Positions 17,050-26,047 of a stretch of DNA of 64,000 bases are shown in pieces; within the stretch, counting starts at the first letter, position 1, and each line of letters opens with the position of its first letter. Below the pieces are notes generated by a model, which did no database searches, had not been told where the DNA came from, and was given only the letters and a program-made list of their open reading frames with translations. The stretch spans positions 1 through 64,000 of the forward strand of contig CAJUEL010000022.1 in NCBI GenBank assembly GCA_910585455.1. Reading direction: 5' to 3'. The DNA is from an uncultured Eisenbergiella sp. (GTDB lineage Bacteria; Bacillota; Clostridia; Lachnospirales; Lachnospiraceae). The translations under genes were made by a program, and so were the position numbers.

Positions 17050-17994
17050 ATGGCAGAGCATATTACATCCATTCAGGGATACCGATTCATAAGGACAGAG
17101 CTGATTGCAAAAGGGATATCAGGAGACAGGAAATACTATCTGGAAACAACAGACAGCAAGAGACTTTTGGCGCGGATTTCTGACAGTTCCGAATATGAGC
17201 GGAAGCGGTCGGTATACGGGCTGCTCCAAAAGGTGAGCAACATTGGCTTACCAATGCCCATGCCAGTGGATTTTGGGTATTGTGAGGATGAAAGCGGGAT
17301 TTATACATTACTCACATGGGTTGACGGGGAAGATGCAGAAAGCGTTTTGCCGAAGCTTTCTTACAAAGAACAGTACCGATTGGGTGTAGAGGCGGGAAAA
17401 ATATTAAGAAAGCTTCATGACAACAGCTTGACCGATTTTCGCGAAAGCTGGCAGCACCGCTATTTTACAGTCATAAAGCCGCGATTGGATGCTTACCGGA
17501 ATGAAGGTGTTCCCTTTACCGGAAGCGATCAGATTCTGAAGTATCTGGAGGCGAACAGCCATCTTCTTTGCGATCGCCCGCAGACGCTTCACCATGGGGA
17601 CTTTCACCTGGGTAATATGGTCATTGACAAAAACGGGCAGCTTCATGTGATTGACTGGGATACGGCTGATTTTGATAATATCGGGGATCCATGGTATGAA
17701 TTTCATTGCATCGGAGTGAAAAGACCTGTATTTGCCGCCGGACAGATCGACGGTTACTTTGCGCATAATGTGCCGGAAATGTTCTGGAAGCTGCTGGCCT
17801 TTTATCAGGCCGGAAGCGCAATCACTTCCATCGTCTGGGCAAAATACTTTGCGCCTGCATGCATGAAGGAAATCATGAAGCTGAATGCAGATATTCTCGA
17901 TTGGTATGATGGCATGAATCGTATCATTCCGACATGGTATGACAGATGCCCGCAATCTGCCAAAAGCTGCCGTCCGGCGGATAAACCGGTATGA
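17050..17994 (+). CDS. APH-family small-molecule kinase
   Basis: The 314-residue protein has the aminoglycoside phosphotransferase/choline kinase fold: the Brenner motif HHGDFHLGN with catalytic Asp184 and Asn189, then VIDWDTADFDNIGDPWYE as the metal-binding loop. Many such genes in Firmicutes phosphorylate antibiotics, homoserine or sugars, and the substrate is not readable here. TTGGAGG lies six bases before the ATG. It is likely cotranscribed with the ABC-F gene and ends in a hairpin at 17986-18018. Confidence 0.85.
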   Translation: MAEHITSIQGYRFIRTELIAKGISGDRKYYLETTDSKRLLARISDSSEYERKRSVYGLLQKVSNIGLPMPMPVDFGYCEDESGIYTLLTWVDGEDAESVLPKLSYKEQYRLGVEAGKILRKLHDNSLTDFRESWQHRYFTVIKPRLDAYRNEGVPFTGSDQILKYLEANSHLLCDRPQTLHHGDFHLGNMVIDKNGQLHVIDWDTADFDNIGDPWYEFHCIGVKRPVFAAGQIDGYFAHNVPEMFWKLLAFYQAGSAITSIVWAKYFAPACMKEIMKLNADILDWYDGMNRIIPTWYDRCPQSAKSCRPADKPV

Positions 17995-18018
17995 GCGTTT
18001 CCCAACCGCTCATACCGG
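17986..18018. other. Perfect 12-bp inverted repeat at the APH gene end
   Basis: CCGGTATGAGCG and its complement flank a 9-base loop across the APH stop codon. No T-run follows on the plus strand, so it is an mRNA 3' hairpin or part of the terminator system with 18047-18095. Confidence 0.5.
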
Positions 18019-18046
18019 CCTGCCAATATAATACAATGGCGTCAAA

Positions 18047-18095
18047 AAAATGGACCGGCTCCCGCCGGCATATCGGAGGAAGCCCGGTCCATTTT
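18047..18095. terminator. Bidirectional terminator between converging operons
   Basis: AAAATGGACCGG and CCGGTCCATTTT form a 12-bp stem with A-rich and T-rich flanks on both strands. It sits between the APH gene and the convergent ABC-2 permease gene and can serve both. Confidence 0.7.
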
Positions 18096-18116
18096 CTGAC
18101 TGATCCCACTACAAAT

Positions 18117-18773
18117 TTAAAATTCCTTCTTTTTATAAATACGGGCGGACAGCTCCATGGACAGCATGATAACAGCTGCCGTTATGATGGTGAGTGCCAC
18201 AGCCGCCAGCGTCAGCTGGCCCGGCGTTAACGTCAGCTTTGACAGCTCCCCCGTCTTTTCCATTCCCGCAAGAAAGAGCGTGTTGACCCCACCGGCAACG
18301 CCGGCGCCCAGGGCTACTACCACCATGTAGACAAGTCTGCCTTTTACCGTTCCATATTTAAACAATACGGGCAGCTGAAATGCCACGTACAGCATGCCGA
18401 AGACAAAGTACAAAAAGAAAAACGGTAAAAGCGGAATACTCATATTTTTATGGAAAAAGGTACGCATAAACCACAAAACCAAAAAGGTGATCAGGTTGAT
18501 CGCCAGGATACAAACAAATCCCATCAGATATTTTTCCCGCACCAGTGTTTTTTCGGATATGGGAAGGTTGACGGCAAAAGTATCCCATTTACTTTGTTCT
18601 TCATATGCCATCAGCGTTTTCACGATCATGCTTCCAAATATGACGTTTATCATCGCGCAAATCATCGTCTGATCGGCAACCGCCGCCCACGCCGCATATA
18701 TCAGGTCAAAAATCAGGTATAATTTCCCGATTTTCAAAAGCATGTACCAATCCTTTTTCAGTAATCCCTTCAT
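18117..18773 (-). CDS. ABC-2 type exporter permease
   Basis: The 218-residue protein has about six hydrophobic helices and starts MKGLLKKDWYMLLKIGKLYL, typical of the small ABC-2 permeases partnered with YtrA/GntR-controlled ATPases. It overlaps the ATPase gene by four bases (ATGA). With the ATPase it should form an exporter for lipids, peptides or antibiotics; the substrate is unknown. Confidence 0.88.
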   Translation of the reverse strand: MKGLLKKDWYMLLKIGKLYLIFDLIYAAWAAVADQTMICAMINVIFGSMIVKTLMAYEEQSKWDTFAVNLPISEKTLVREKYLMGFVCILAINLITFLVLWFMRTFFHKNMSIPLLPFFFLYFVFGMLYVAFQLPVLFKYGTVKGRLVYMVVVALGAGVAGGVNTLFLAGMEKTGELSKLTLTPGQLTLAAVALTIITAAVIMLSMELSARIYKKKEF

Positions 18774-19627
18774 GACCGATCCTCCTTCGCCATGGCCACC
18801 ATGATATTCTCGATTCCTGCCCGCTCCAGATGCATGCCGGCGGGCACCATGTCCCGGCGCACCAGCGCTTCTACGCCGTAGCCGGTGTTTCTGGAGGAGA
18901 GCACCGCCTCCGGGCGGATGGCTTCAAAATCCGCCGCACGCACGGACAGCAGTCCGTATTGTTCCAGAAGCGTATCCTTTTCCTCACTAAACAGCAGCTT
19001 CCCCTTATGAATGAAAGCGATATAATCACAGATTTTCTCCAGGTCGCTGACGATATGGGAGGAAATCAGGATGGAATGCTCCTCATCTCTCGTAAAATCG
19101 TTGAACACCTCCAGAATTTCGTCCCGCACGATCGGGTCCAGGCCGCTGGTGGCTTCGTCCAGAATCAGAAGCCTCGCTTCATGGGACAGCGCTACCGCAA
19201 TGGACAGCTTCATTTTCATCCCCCGGGAAAACTCCTTAAAGGCTTTGTTTTGCGGCAGACCAAAGCGCTCTAAATATCCATAATAAACCTTCTCCTGCCA
19301 GTTGGAAAACACAGGCTTCATGATCCCGTTGACCTGCTTTGGCGTGAGTATCTCCGGAAAGCATGCCTCATCCATCACAACGCCGATCTGTTCCTTTCTC
19401 TTCGTGTACTGCTCAGTCTGCGTATCACAGCCCAGAACCGTGATTTCTCCCCCGTCGGGATGCACCGCGCCCGTGATCGCTTTGATCGTCGTGCTTTTGC
19501 CCGCGCCGTTTTCCCCGATCAGCCCCATCACACAGCCGCCCGGCAGGCACAGATTGATATTTTCCAGTGTAAAATCCGGGTATCGCTTCGTCAGATTCCG
19601 GATCTGCAATGCATATTCTTCCTTCAT
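18770..19627 (-). CDS. ABC exporter ATP-binding subunit
   Basis: About 285 residues with Walker A GENGAGKST, a signature region reading EFSRGMKMKLSIAVAL (the usual LSGGQ is replaced by FSRGM, common in this subfamily), Walker B LLILDEATSGLD and the switch His in ILISSHIVSDLE. The start at 19627 follows AAAGGA; an in-frame ATG nine bases earlier is possible. It lies between its permease and a GntR regulator, the typical YtrABC-like arrangement. A dispersed hairpin repeat precedes the gene. Confidence 0.9.
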   Translation of the reverse strand: MKEEYALQIRNLTKRYPDFTLENINLCLPGGCVMGLIGENGAGKSTTIKAITGAVHPDGGEITVLGCDTQTEQYTKRKEQIGVVMDEACFPEILTPKQVNGIMKPVFSNWQEKVYYGYLERFGLPQNKAFKEFSRGMKMKLSIAVALSHEARLLILDEATSGLDPIVRDEILEVFNDFTRDEEHSILISSHIVSDLEKICDYIAFIHKGKLLFSEEKDTLLEQYGLLSVRAADFEAIRPEAVLSSRNTGYGVEALVRRDMVPAGMHLERAGIENIMVAMAKEDRS

Positions 19628-19639
19628 TCCATTCATCCT

Positions 19640-19729
19640 TTATACCCCGTGCGCGCTTTCGCGCGCATAGCAATCAATCGTTTGGAAATTTATTTCCAGA
19701 CTTATACTCCTTGTGCGCTTTGGCGCAAA
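19640..19729. repeat. Dispersed start-site hairpin repeat, copy A with a second half-copy
   Basis: Read on the plus strand the unit is TATACCCC, a GCGCGCTTTCGCGCGC hairpin and CAATCAAT, followed by a TGGAAATTTATTTCCA hairpin. A partial second unit (TATACTCCTTGTGCGCTTTGGCGC) abuts the GntR stop. Copies at 28797 and 37680 share the order. On the minus strand the GGGGTATAAA end lies directly before the start codon of the next gene and may act as its ribosome site. Confidence 0.7.
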
Positions 19730-20119
19730 TCAGTCCGCTTCCTCTTCTCCCATGAGCGTAAACAGCTCCCATAATTCCTGTCTGCTCATTTCACAGCTTT
19801 GCGCCAGCTCGTATATCTCTGCAATACGGCTCTCTATCTTCTTTAAGTTTTCCTCACGGATCAGCTCCACATTCTTCTTTGCCACAAAGCTTCCTTTTCC
19901 GGTCACGGTGTAGATGAAGCCTTCCCGCTCCAGCTCCTCGTAGGCGCGCTTCGTGGTGATGACGCTGATGCGCAGGTCCTTCGCCAGCCCCCGGATGGAC
20001 GGCAGCAGATCGCCTTCCTTTAATCTTCCCGCAATGATCAGCTTCCGGATCTGCGTATAAATCTGCTCATAAATCGGCTGCTCACCCGTGTTGCTTATGA
20101 TGATGTCCAGCGCGTTCAC
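19730..20119 (-). CDS. GntR-family regulator, YtrA-like
   Basis: The 129-residue protein has an N-terminal GntR winged helix (PIYEQIYTQIRKLIIAG; LRISVITTKRAYEELEREGF) and only a short C-terminal helical tail. This makes it YtrA subfamily, repressors of ABC exporter operons. The GTG at 20119 touches AGGAG; a CTG at 20110, eight bases beyond AGGAGG, would give the usual MDIIIS start. The promoter contains TGTATAT-A-ATATACA, a likely operator for self-repression and control of the ABC genes downstream. Confidence 0.9.
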   Translation of the reverse strand: MNALDIIISNTGEQPIYEQIYTQIRKLIIAGRLKEGDLLPSIRGLAKDLRISVITTKRAYEELEREGFIYTVTGKGSFVAKKNVELIREENLKKIESRIAEIYELAQSCEMSRQELWELFTLMGEEEAD

Positions 20120-20142
20120 CTCCTGTCTTAGTGTATATGTAT

Positions 20143-20171
20143 ATTATATACACCATATACGCTCTTGTCAA
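20143..20171 (-). promoter_or_regulatory. Promoter and operator of the GntR-ABC operon
   Basis: A near-consensus sigma-70 promoter: TTGACA, 17 bases, TATAAT on the minus strand. The -10 lies inside the dyad TGTATATAATATACA and further ATATAC repeats, the style of YtrA operators. Confidence 0.8.
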
Positions 20172-20181
20172 CTGGTTTTAT

Positions 20182-20239
20182 AAAAAAATAAACCGGCATG
20201 CGCAATCCAGGTCAGTGCCCACCCTGCGCATACCGGTTT
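20182..20239 (-). terminator. Terminator of the inositol catabolic cluster
   Basis: AAACCGGTATGCGCA and TGCGCATGCCGGTTT pair on the minus strand with one G-T wobble and a 20-base loop. Seven Ts follow. It lies 17 bases after the stop of the alcohol dehydrogenase gene. Confidence 0.75.
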
Positions 20240-20255
20240 TCCTCTCATTATTTTC

Positions 20256-21410
20256 TCACTTCCACAAAGCCCGATACATCTTCTCAATATCCGCTGCGCC
20301 AAGCTCCATCACCGTATTGCCCGGTGAGCCGGAGGCCAGCGCATCCTGCGTCATTTTAGGAACTGCCATAAGAAACGCCTCCCTGTCGATACCGTACTGC
20401 TCCGGCGTCGGAATTTTGCAAAAGCCGCAAAGCTCTTTACAGGCTTCCACAAACTTCCCCGCTACCGCCAGATCATCCTCCCTGGCCTCCGCTACGCCGA
20501 TCGCCCGCGCCAGAGCCGCAAAACGGTCCGCCGCCGCTTCATACACATAGGAAAAACAGGTGGGAAGCAGCATGGCGTTGCTGACCCCGTGGGCGACGTG
20601 GAACAGCGCGCCGATAGGACGGCTCATGCCGTGTATCACTGTGACGGAAGCGTTATTGAAGGCGATGCCCGCCTCCAGCGCCGCGAGGCTCATCTGTGTC
20701 CGCGCCTCCATATTATCCCCGTTTCTGTAGCATTCCGGCAGCCAGGCAAAAATCCGCTTCACCGCGCTCATCGCCAGCGTATCCGTCATGGGCTGCGCCT
20801 TTTTGGAGGTATACGCCTCCGCCGCGTGGCAGAGCGCATCCAGCCCGGTCGCCGCCGTAACCGAAGGCGGCGCTGTGCGGGTGAACGCAGGATCGTCCAC
20901 CGCGATGTCGGGCATCAGACATGCGCCCTTTAACAGCATTTTGATATCCTTTCCGGTATTGGTGATGATGGTGAACTGGGTCGCTTCGGAGCCGGTTCCG
21001 CTGGTCGTGGGAATTGCCACCATGGAAGGCAGCTTTAGCTTAATTTCCTTTCCGTAAAAATCGTTGATGGAGCCGCCGCTTTGCGCCACCACGGCGATCG
21101 CCTTCATCGTATCGATGGGGGAACCGCCGCCCACCGCGATCAAAAAATCACAGTTTTCCCGGCTCCAGACCAAAAGCCCTTCCTCCACCATTTTATCGGT
21201 GGGTTCTCCCGTCATGCCCGAAAAAACGGCACTGTCCGTCCCGGCGGCATCCAGCATTTTTTTCACCGCGTCCACATTCCCCAGCTTTTCCATCATGGGA
21301 TCGGTGACGATGAGCGCCTTTTTTCCGCACGATGCGATCGCGCCGGACGCGCTCTCCAGCGCGCCCTCTCCATAAAAAATCTGTCCCGGCATAATAAACT
21401 GCTTCGCCAT
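20256..21410 (-). CDS. Iron-containing alcohol dehydrogenase
   Basis: The 384-residue protein is a group III dehydrogenase: a Rossmann-like N-terminus with GGGSPIDTMKAIA for NAD(P), GTGSEAT in the middle, and the metal site D/H/H/H in TGLDALCHAAEAY, HGMSRPIGALFHVAHG. GGAGG nine bases ahead favours the ATG at 21410 over one six bases earlier. As the last gene of the inositol cluster it may reduce malonate semialdehyde, the product expected when no iolA is present; that is inference. Confidence 0.92.
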   Translation of the reverse strand: MAKQFIMPGQIFYGEGALESASGAIASCGKKALIVTDPMMEKLGNVDAVKKMLDAAGTDSAVFSGMTGEPTDKMVEEGLLVWSRENCDFLIAVGGGSPIDTMKAIAVVAQSGGSINDFYGKEIKLKLPSMVAIPTTSGTGSEATQFTIITNTGKDIKMLLKGACLMPDIAVDDPAFTRTAPPSVTAATGLDALCHAAEAYTSKKAQPMTDTLAMSAVKRIFAWLPECYRNGDNMEARTQMSLAALEAGIAFNNASVTVIHGMSRPIGALFHVAHGVSNAMLLPTCFSYVYEAAADRFAALARAIGVAEAREDDLAVAGKFVEACKELCGFCKIPTPEQYGIDREAFLMAVPKMTQDALASGSPGNTVMELGAADIEKMYRALWK

Positions 21411-21425
21411 ATCCATATTCCTCCC

Positions 21426-22430
21426 TTACGCCAGCCTGACCGGCCTGTGCTCTGCTACGGACTGCTTCGCCGCCAGCCCGATCCTCACAGCCTGCATGCC
21501 GGCATGAATGCCAACCGGAACCTCCGTCCCCTTTTCACAGGCATCCACGAACTGGCGCATTTCCTCCGAGAAGGACTCCATATAGCGTTCCAGGAAGAAA
21601 AACAGGGGCTTTTCGCCGGTCACGCCGTTTGCGTCGGAAATGACGGCGCTGGAAAGCGTATCGTTAGCGGTGGCGACCATGCCTTTAGAGCCGAACAGCT
21701 CCGCCCGCTGATCGTATCCGTACGCCGCGCGGCGGGAATTGTCGATGACGGCGAGCGCGCCGTTTTTCATTTTCAGGGTGATGATGGCGGTATCCACATC
21801 CCCCTGCTCTCCGATCGCCGGATCCACCAGCACGGCGGACTGTACATAGACCTCCTCCACATCGCTGTTTGTCAAAAAGCACGCCATGTCAAAATCATGG
21901 ATCGTCATATCCAGAAACATACCGCCGGAAACCTTGATGTATGCGGGATTCGGCGGCTCCGGATCCCGGGAGGTGATCTTTAAAATATGCGCTTCGCCGA
22001 TCTTGCCTGCGTCATAAGCCCTGCGGACCGCCGCAAAGTTATGGTCAAAACGGCGGTTGAAGCCCACCTGGAAGCGGCACGCGGGGTGCTTTTCCAGCGC
22101 GTCCGCCACCTGCTGTATCTTTTCCAGCGAATGATCCACGGGCTTTTCGCAGAAAACGTGCTTGCCCGCTTCGATCGCCTCAATGGAGATCGAGGCGTGG
22201 GTGTCCGTGGAGGAGCACACCAGCACCGCATCCACCTCCGGATCCGCCAGAATTTCATGATAATCCGAACAAATCTTTTTGACGCCCAGCCCTTCGATCA
22301 GGCTTCTGGTTTCCTCGTTCATAAAAGGATCCGCCATGGCGACCACGGCCGCGCCTTTTACATGATAGGTAATGGACTGCAGGTGAACCTTCCCGATCCG
22401 TCCCGCACCGATAATTCCGATATTCAACAT
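21426..22430 (-). CDS. iolG: Gfo/Idh/MocA dehydrogenase, inositol 2-dehydrogenase-like
   Basis: The 334-residue protein has the N-terminal NAD(P) fold (GIIGAGRIGKVH), the EKP motif (FCEKPVDHSLE) and a catalytic segment with Asp and His (FLDMTIHDFDMACFL). Gene context makes oxidation of myo-inositol or a stereoisomer to an inosose, step one of inositol breakdown, the best guess. The family also oxidises other cyclic polyols and sugars, so the symbol is provisional. Confidence 0.85.
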   Translation of the reverse strand: MLNIGIIGAGRIGKVHLQSITYHVKGAAVVAMADPFMNEETRSLIEGLGVKKICSDYHEILADPEVDAVLVCSSTDTHASISIEAIEAGKHVFCEKPVDHSLEKIQQVADALEKHPACRFQVGFNRRFDHNFAAVRRAYDAGKIGEAHILKITSRDPEPPNPAYIKVSGGMFLDMTIHDFDMACFLTNSDVEEVYVQSAVLVDPAIGEQGDVDTAIITLKMKNGALAVIDNSRRAAYGYDQRAELFGSKGMVATANDTLSSAVISDANGVTGEKPLFFFLERYMESFSEEMRQFVDACEKGTEVPVGIHAGMQAVRIGLAAKQSVAEHRPVRLA

Positions 22431-22452
22431 TTTCTCTCTCCTTTTCGTCTCC

Positions 22453-23346
22453 TTAAATCCCTGCGGTCTCCCGGATATAGCGGCGCGCTTTTATCGCGTA
22501 TTCCAGCGGATTCGCCACCGCCGGATCCTGCTCCGCCTCCACCAGCACCCAGCCCTCATAGCCGTTTGCGGCGAGCACGTCAAAGACCGGGGCGAAATCA
22601 ATGCTGCCGTCTCCCGGAACCGTAAAGGTCCCAAGCCGGACGCCCTGCAAAAAGCTTAAGCCCTCCGTTTTCACCCGTTCCACCACAGCCGGACGGATAT
22701 CCTTTAAATGAACATGCTTAATCCGGCCGATATATTTTTTCAGCACCGCAAGATAGTCCTCGCCACAGTAGGCAAGATGGCCGCTGTCAAACAGGAGATT
22801 GACCAGCCCGGCGTCCGTATTTTCCATCATCCGGTCGATTTCTGCCGCGGTCTGCACCACAGTTCCCATATGATGATGGAAGGTCAGGGTGATGCCCATA
22901 TCCTTCGCTGCCTGCCCCAGACGGTTTAAACCGGTGCATAAAAGCTCCCACTCCTGATCGTTCATCACACATTTTTCCCGGAAAATGGATTTGTCCGTGC
23001 CCTGAATGGAATGTCCCTGCTCGGAAACGCCCACCACCTTTGCGCCCATTTCCTTCAAAAAGCTGATATGCGCGATGAAGTCCTTTTCCGTCTCTTCATA
23101 AGGCTTCGTGGTCAGAAAGGTGGAAAACCAGGCATTGCAGATCTGCATGCCGCGCAGCTCAAGCGCCTTTTTTAACACCGCCGGATCCTTCGGGTACTTA
23201 TTGCCCACCTCACAGCCGCAAAATCCTGCGAGAGCCATTTCCGAAACACACTGTTCAAAGGTATTTTCCGCGCCCAGATCCGGCATATCGTCGTTGGTCC
23301 AGGCGATCGGCGCAATGCCAAGGCGCACTTTATTCGCATCCAACAT
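22453..23346 (-). CDS. iolE: Inosose dehydratase
   Basis: The 297-residue TIM-barrel protein (xylose isomerase-like fold) starts LGIAPIAWTNDDMPDLG, the characteristic N-terminus of IolE, with metal-ligand segments VGVSEQGHS, TFHHHMGT, LLFDSGHL and HVHLKDIRP. It dehydrates 2-keto-myo-inositol to the trihydroxycyclohexane dione. The ATG overlaps the iolD stop (TGATG), with GAGGAAA in the end of iolD, so the two are coupled. Confidence 0.93.
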   Translation of the reverse strand: MLDANKVRLGIAPIAWTNDDMPDLGAENTFEQCVSEMALAGFCGCEVGNKYPKDPAVLKKALELRGMQICNAWFSTFLTTKPYEETEKDFIAHISFLKEMGAKVVGVSEQGHSIQGTDKSIFREKCVMNDQEWELLCTGLNRLGQAAKDMGITLTFHHHMGTVVQTAAEIDRMMENTDAGLVNLLFDSGHLAYCGEDYLAVLKKYIGRIKHVHLKDIRPAVVERVKTEGLSFLQGVRLGTFTVPGDGSIDFAPVFDVLAANGYEGWVLVEAEQDPAVANPLEYAIKARRYIRETAGI

Positions 23347-25265
23347 CAGTATTTCCTCGCTTTCTTTAGGTTTTCTTCCTTCGCTTCCCACGCCTTTTGC
23401 ACCGGCTCCTTCGGGGATGTGCCCGCCACGCCCACATGCCACCAGGCGCCGTAGCCGTCGGTCATGGTCTTGGGCAGCACCTTGATATCCAAAAGCGTGG
23501 AAACCTCCTGCTTTTTGCTGTCCTCCAGCGCGGCCTCCAGCTCTTCCAGGCTGGTGACCCGATAGGTTTTTACGCCGTAGCCTTCGGCGCACTTCGCAAA
23601 ATCGATGGGCACAAGGGGACCCAAAAGATTTCCCTGCGCATCCCTGCTTCGAAATTCCGTCGCCAGATTGCCGATGCCGTTGGACATTTGCAGGTTATTG
23701 ATACAGCCAAAGCCGCTGTTGTCAAACAGAAGCACATTGATTTTTTGCCGCTCCTGTATGGAGGTCACAAGCTCGGAATGTAGCATCAGGTAGCTTCCGT
23801 CGCCGCACATCGCATAGACCTCTTTTTCGGGAGCCGCCAGCTTCGAGCCCAGCGCGCCGGCGATTTCATAGCCCATGCAGGAATAGCCGTATTCCATGTT
23901 GTAGGAATATCTGCTGTCCGAGGTCCACATCCGCTGTAAATCCCCCGGCAGGGAGCCCGCCGCTCCCACGCAGATCGCATCCGGCGCGATCCTTTCCCGG
24001 ATTTTTGCCACCGCCGCCGTCTGCGTCAGGCAGCTTCCCGTCATTTCCACAAACTCCGGAATGGTTCTGGGGTCTCCTACCCCGATGAGCGGACAAAAAT
24101 CCTCTCCGTAAGCATAGGAGGATAACGCCTCCATTTCCTTCTCCCACGCCGCCTTCGCTACTTTCACCTCGTCGCCGTAGCCGGAGCAATAGCCCTTTTC
24201 CTGCAAAAGGCTGTGCAGCCCCTCGATCGCCAGCCGGGCATCCGCCACCACCTTCACCCCATCCAGCTTGTAAGCGTCAAACCGGGATGTATTGATCGTC
24301 ACCACCCGCGCATTCTCCCCAAACAGGGATTTGGACGCCGTGGTAAAATCCGAAAACCGGGTGCCGATGCCCAGAATCACATCCGCTTCCCTCGCGATAT
24401 CGTTTCCCGCTGAATTGCCCGTCACACCAAGGCCGCCCAGATTCCAGGGATGGGAGGAAAGGCATGCCGTCTTGCCGCTCTGGGTTTCCGCAAAGGGAAT
24501 CCGAAAGGCTTCACAGAATTTTTCCAGCGCTTCCCCCGCTTCCGAGTAGCGCACGCCGCCGCCGCAGACGACCAGGGGCTTTTTCGCTTCCAGAAGCGCC
24601 TGCAGCGCATCCATGAGCTCTTCCTGCGCGGGCACGGCCCGCGTGATCCTGTGCACTCTTTTTTGGAAAAACGCATCGGGAAAATCCCAGGCCTCTCCGC
24701 CCACGTCCTGCGGCAGCGAAATGCAGACCGCGCCGGTCTGGGCCGTATCCGTCAGCACCCGCATCGCGTTGATCAGCGCGGACATGAGCTGCTGGGGACG
24801 GGCGATCCTGTCCCAATAGCGGCACACCGCCCGGTACGCGTCGTTGGTCGTGGTGGAAAGGGAATTGACCTGCTCAAACTGCTGCAGCACGGGGTCCGGC
24901 TGCCGCGTGGAAAAGGAATCCGCCGGAATGAGCAGCAGGGGCACATGGTTCACCGTGGCGGTCGCCGCCGCCGTCACCATATTGGCCGCCCCCGGTCCGA
25001 TGGAGGAGGCGCAGGCGATGATTTTCCTGCGGTTATGCTGCTTTGCAAAGGCGGTCGCCACATGGGCCATACCCTGTTCATTTTTTCCCTGAAATACCTT
25101 CAAACCGCCGCGGGCGGTATCCAGCGCCTCCCCAAGTCCTACCACAATGCCATGTCCGAAAACGGTGAAAATTCCTTCCACAAATTTTGTTTCCTGCCCG
25201 TCAAAGGACACATACTGGTTATCCAGAAATTTTACCAGCGCCTGTGCCGTTGTCATATAAGCCAT
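23346..25265 (-). CDS. iolD: Trihydroxycyclohexane-1,2-dione hydrolase (ThDP enzyme)
   Basis: The 639-residue thiamine-diphosphate enzyme is IolD by length and sequence. The N-terminus carries ALVKFLDNQYVSFDG and FGHGIVVGLGEAL, the middle has the acetolactate synthase-like domain, and the ThDP-binding GDGSYLMLHSELVTS motif is followed by NSGFGCINNLQM. It hydrolyses the C-C bond of the cyclic dione to 5-deoxy-glucuronate. It lies between iolB and iolE. Confidence 0.95.
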   Translation of the reverse strand: MAYMTTAQALVKFLDNQYVSFDGQETKFVEGIFTVFGHGIVVGLGEALDTARGGLKVFQGKNEQGMAHVATAFAKQHNRRKIIACASSIGPGAANMVTAAATATVNHVPLLLIPADSFSTRQPDPVLQQFEQVNSLSTTTNDAYRAVCRYWDRIARPQQLMSALINAMRVLTDTAQTGAVCISLPQDVGGEAWDFPDAFFQKRVHRITRAVPAQEELMDALQALLEAKKPLVVCGGGVRYSEAGEALEKFCEAFRIPFAETQSGKTACLSSHPWNLGGLGVTGNSAGNDIAREADVILGIGTRFSDFTTASKSLFGENARVVTINTSRFDAYKLDGVKVVADARLAIEGLHSLLQEKGYCSGYGDEVKVAKAAWEKEMEALSSYAYGEDFCPLIGVGDPRTIPEFVEMTGSCLTQTAAVAKIRERIAPDAICVGAAGSLPGDLQRMWTSDSRYSYNMEYGYSCMGYEIAGALGSKLAAPEKEVYAMCGDGSYLMLHSELVTSIQERQKINVLLFDNSGFGCINNLQMSNGIGNLATEFRSRDAQGNLLGPLVPIDFAKCAEGYGVKTYRVTSLEELEAALEDSKKQEVSTLLDIKVLPKTMTDGYGAWWHVGVAGTSPKEPVQKAWEAKEENLKKARKY

Positions 25266-25276
25266 ATCCTTCCCCC

Positions 25277-26047
25277 CTATTCCAGTTCGTTCAGCCAGCT
25301 ATGCTCCGGCACGTCTATGCGGGTCCTTTCCCACGGATTTCCGTCCAGATGGCGGATGAGCCAGGCGAAATACATGTTGTAGCCCGGCGCGGCAACCTGA
25401 TGATGGGCGTGCATCGGCGTGATGGCGAGGTAGCTCTGATCCTCCACCTTAAAGCACTCATCCCCGTCAAAGCCCACGCCGAAGCCCTGCGGCTTGTCAA
25501 ACTCGTAATAATACAGCTCCGGCTGGGGGTGGTAATGGGGCGGATAGCTGGACCAGCAGCCCGGCTTGTGAAACACCTCGCCCATGACCAGGTTGGACCA
25601 GGGCTCGTTGGAATAATCAAACACCGTGAGCACCTGCCTGTGCGCCGTGCCGTTCCATTTTTCCTTCCCGAATTCCTCCAGATTGCACATCTGCGGCGTG
25701 TAAAGGGTGGTGGAAAACTCCCGTGGATTCGTGGTCTGCTGAATCAGCAGGCGGCTTTCCGACACCGCGCGCACCGCGATCTGTTTTCCTTTACAGCAGT
25801 GCAGGCACCAGGGCTTATCCAGAAACACACTGCGGCGGCTTCCCGTTTCCCTGCGCCCTTCAAACAAAAATTCCACCTCGCCGGCAAGAAGCAGCACCGC
25901 AATTTCCTTTTCTGTCTCCCACAGTGTAAGCTCCTGCCCCGCCTTTAGCCTTTGGGCCCATACATCCATGAGCATATGGCTGTTTTTTCCGTTTTCCAAA
26001 GAGCAGATCAATTCGCCCTTGTCGTTATATCCGGGCTTTTCATACAT
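25277..26047 (-). CDS. iolB: 5-deoxy-glucuronate isomerase
   Basis: The 256-residue bicupin matches IolB: YPPHYHPQPELYYYEFDKPQGFG holds metal-ligand His and Glu residues, and MHAHHQVAAPGYNMYFAWLIR is the usual C-terminal segment. It converts 5-deoxy-glucuronate to 5-dehydro-2-deoxy-gluconate. GGGAGGTG six bases ahead fixes the ATG at 26047, eight bases inside the end of iolC. Confidence 0.94.
   Translation of the reverse strand: MYEKPGYNDKGELICSLENGKNSHMLMDVWAQRLKAGQELTLWETEKEIAVLLLAGEVEFLFEGRRETGSRRSVFLDKPWCLHCCKGKQIAVRAVSESRLLIQQTTNPREFSTTLYTPQMCNLEEFGKEKWNGTAHRQVLTVFDYSNEPWSNLVMGEVFHKPGCWSSYPPHYHPQPELYYYEFDKPQGFGVGFDGDECFKVEDQSYLAITPMHAHHQVAAPGYNMYFAWLIRHLDGNPWERTRIDVPEHSWLNELE

Noticed and set aside
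21081..21983. 300-codon plus-strand frame opposite the dehydrogenase genes
   Set aside because: His/Arg-rich antisense frame across two well-supported enzymes and their gap.
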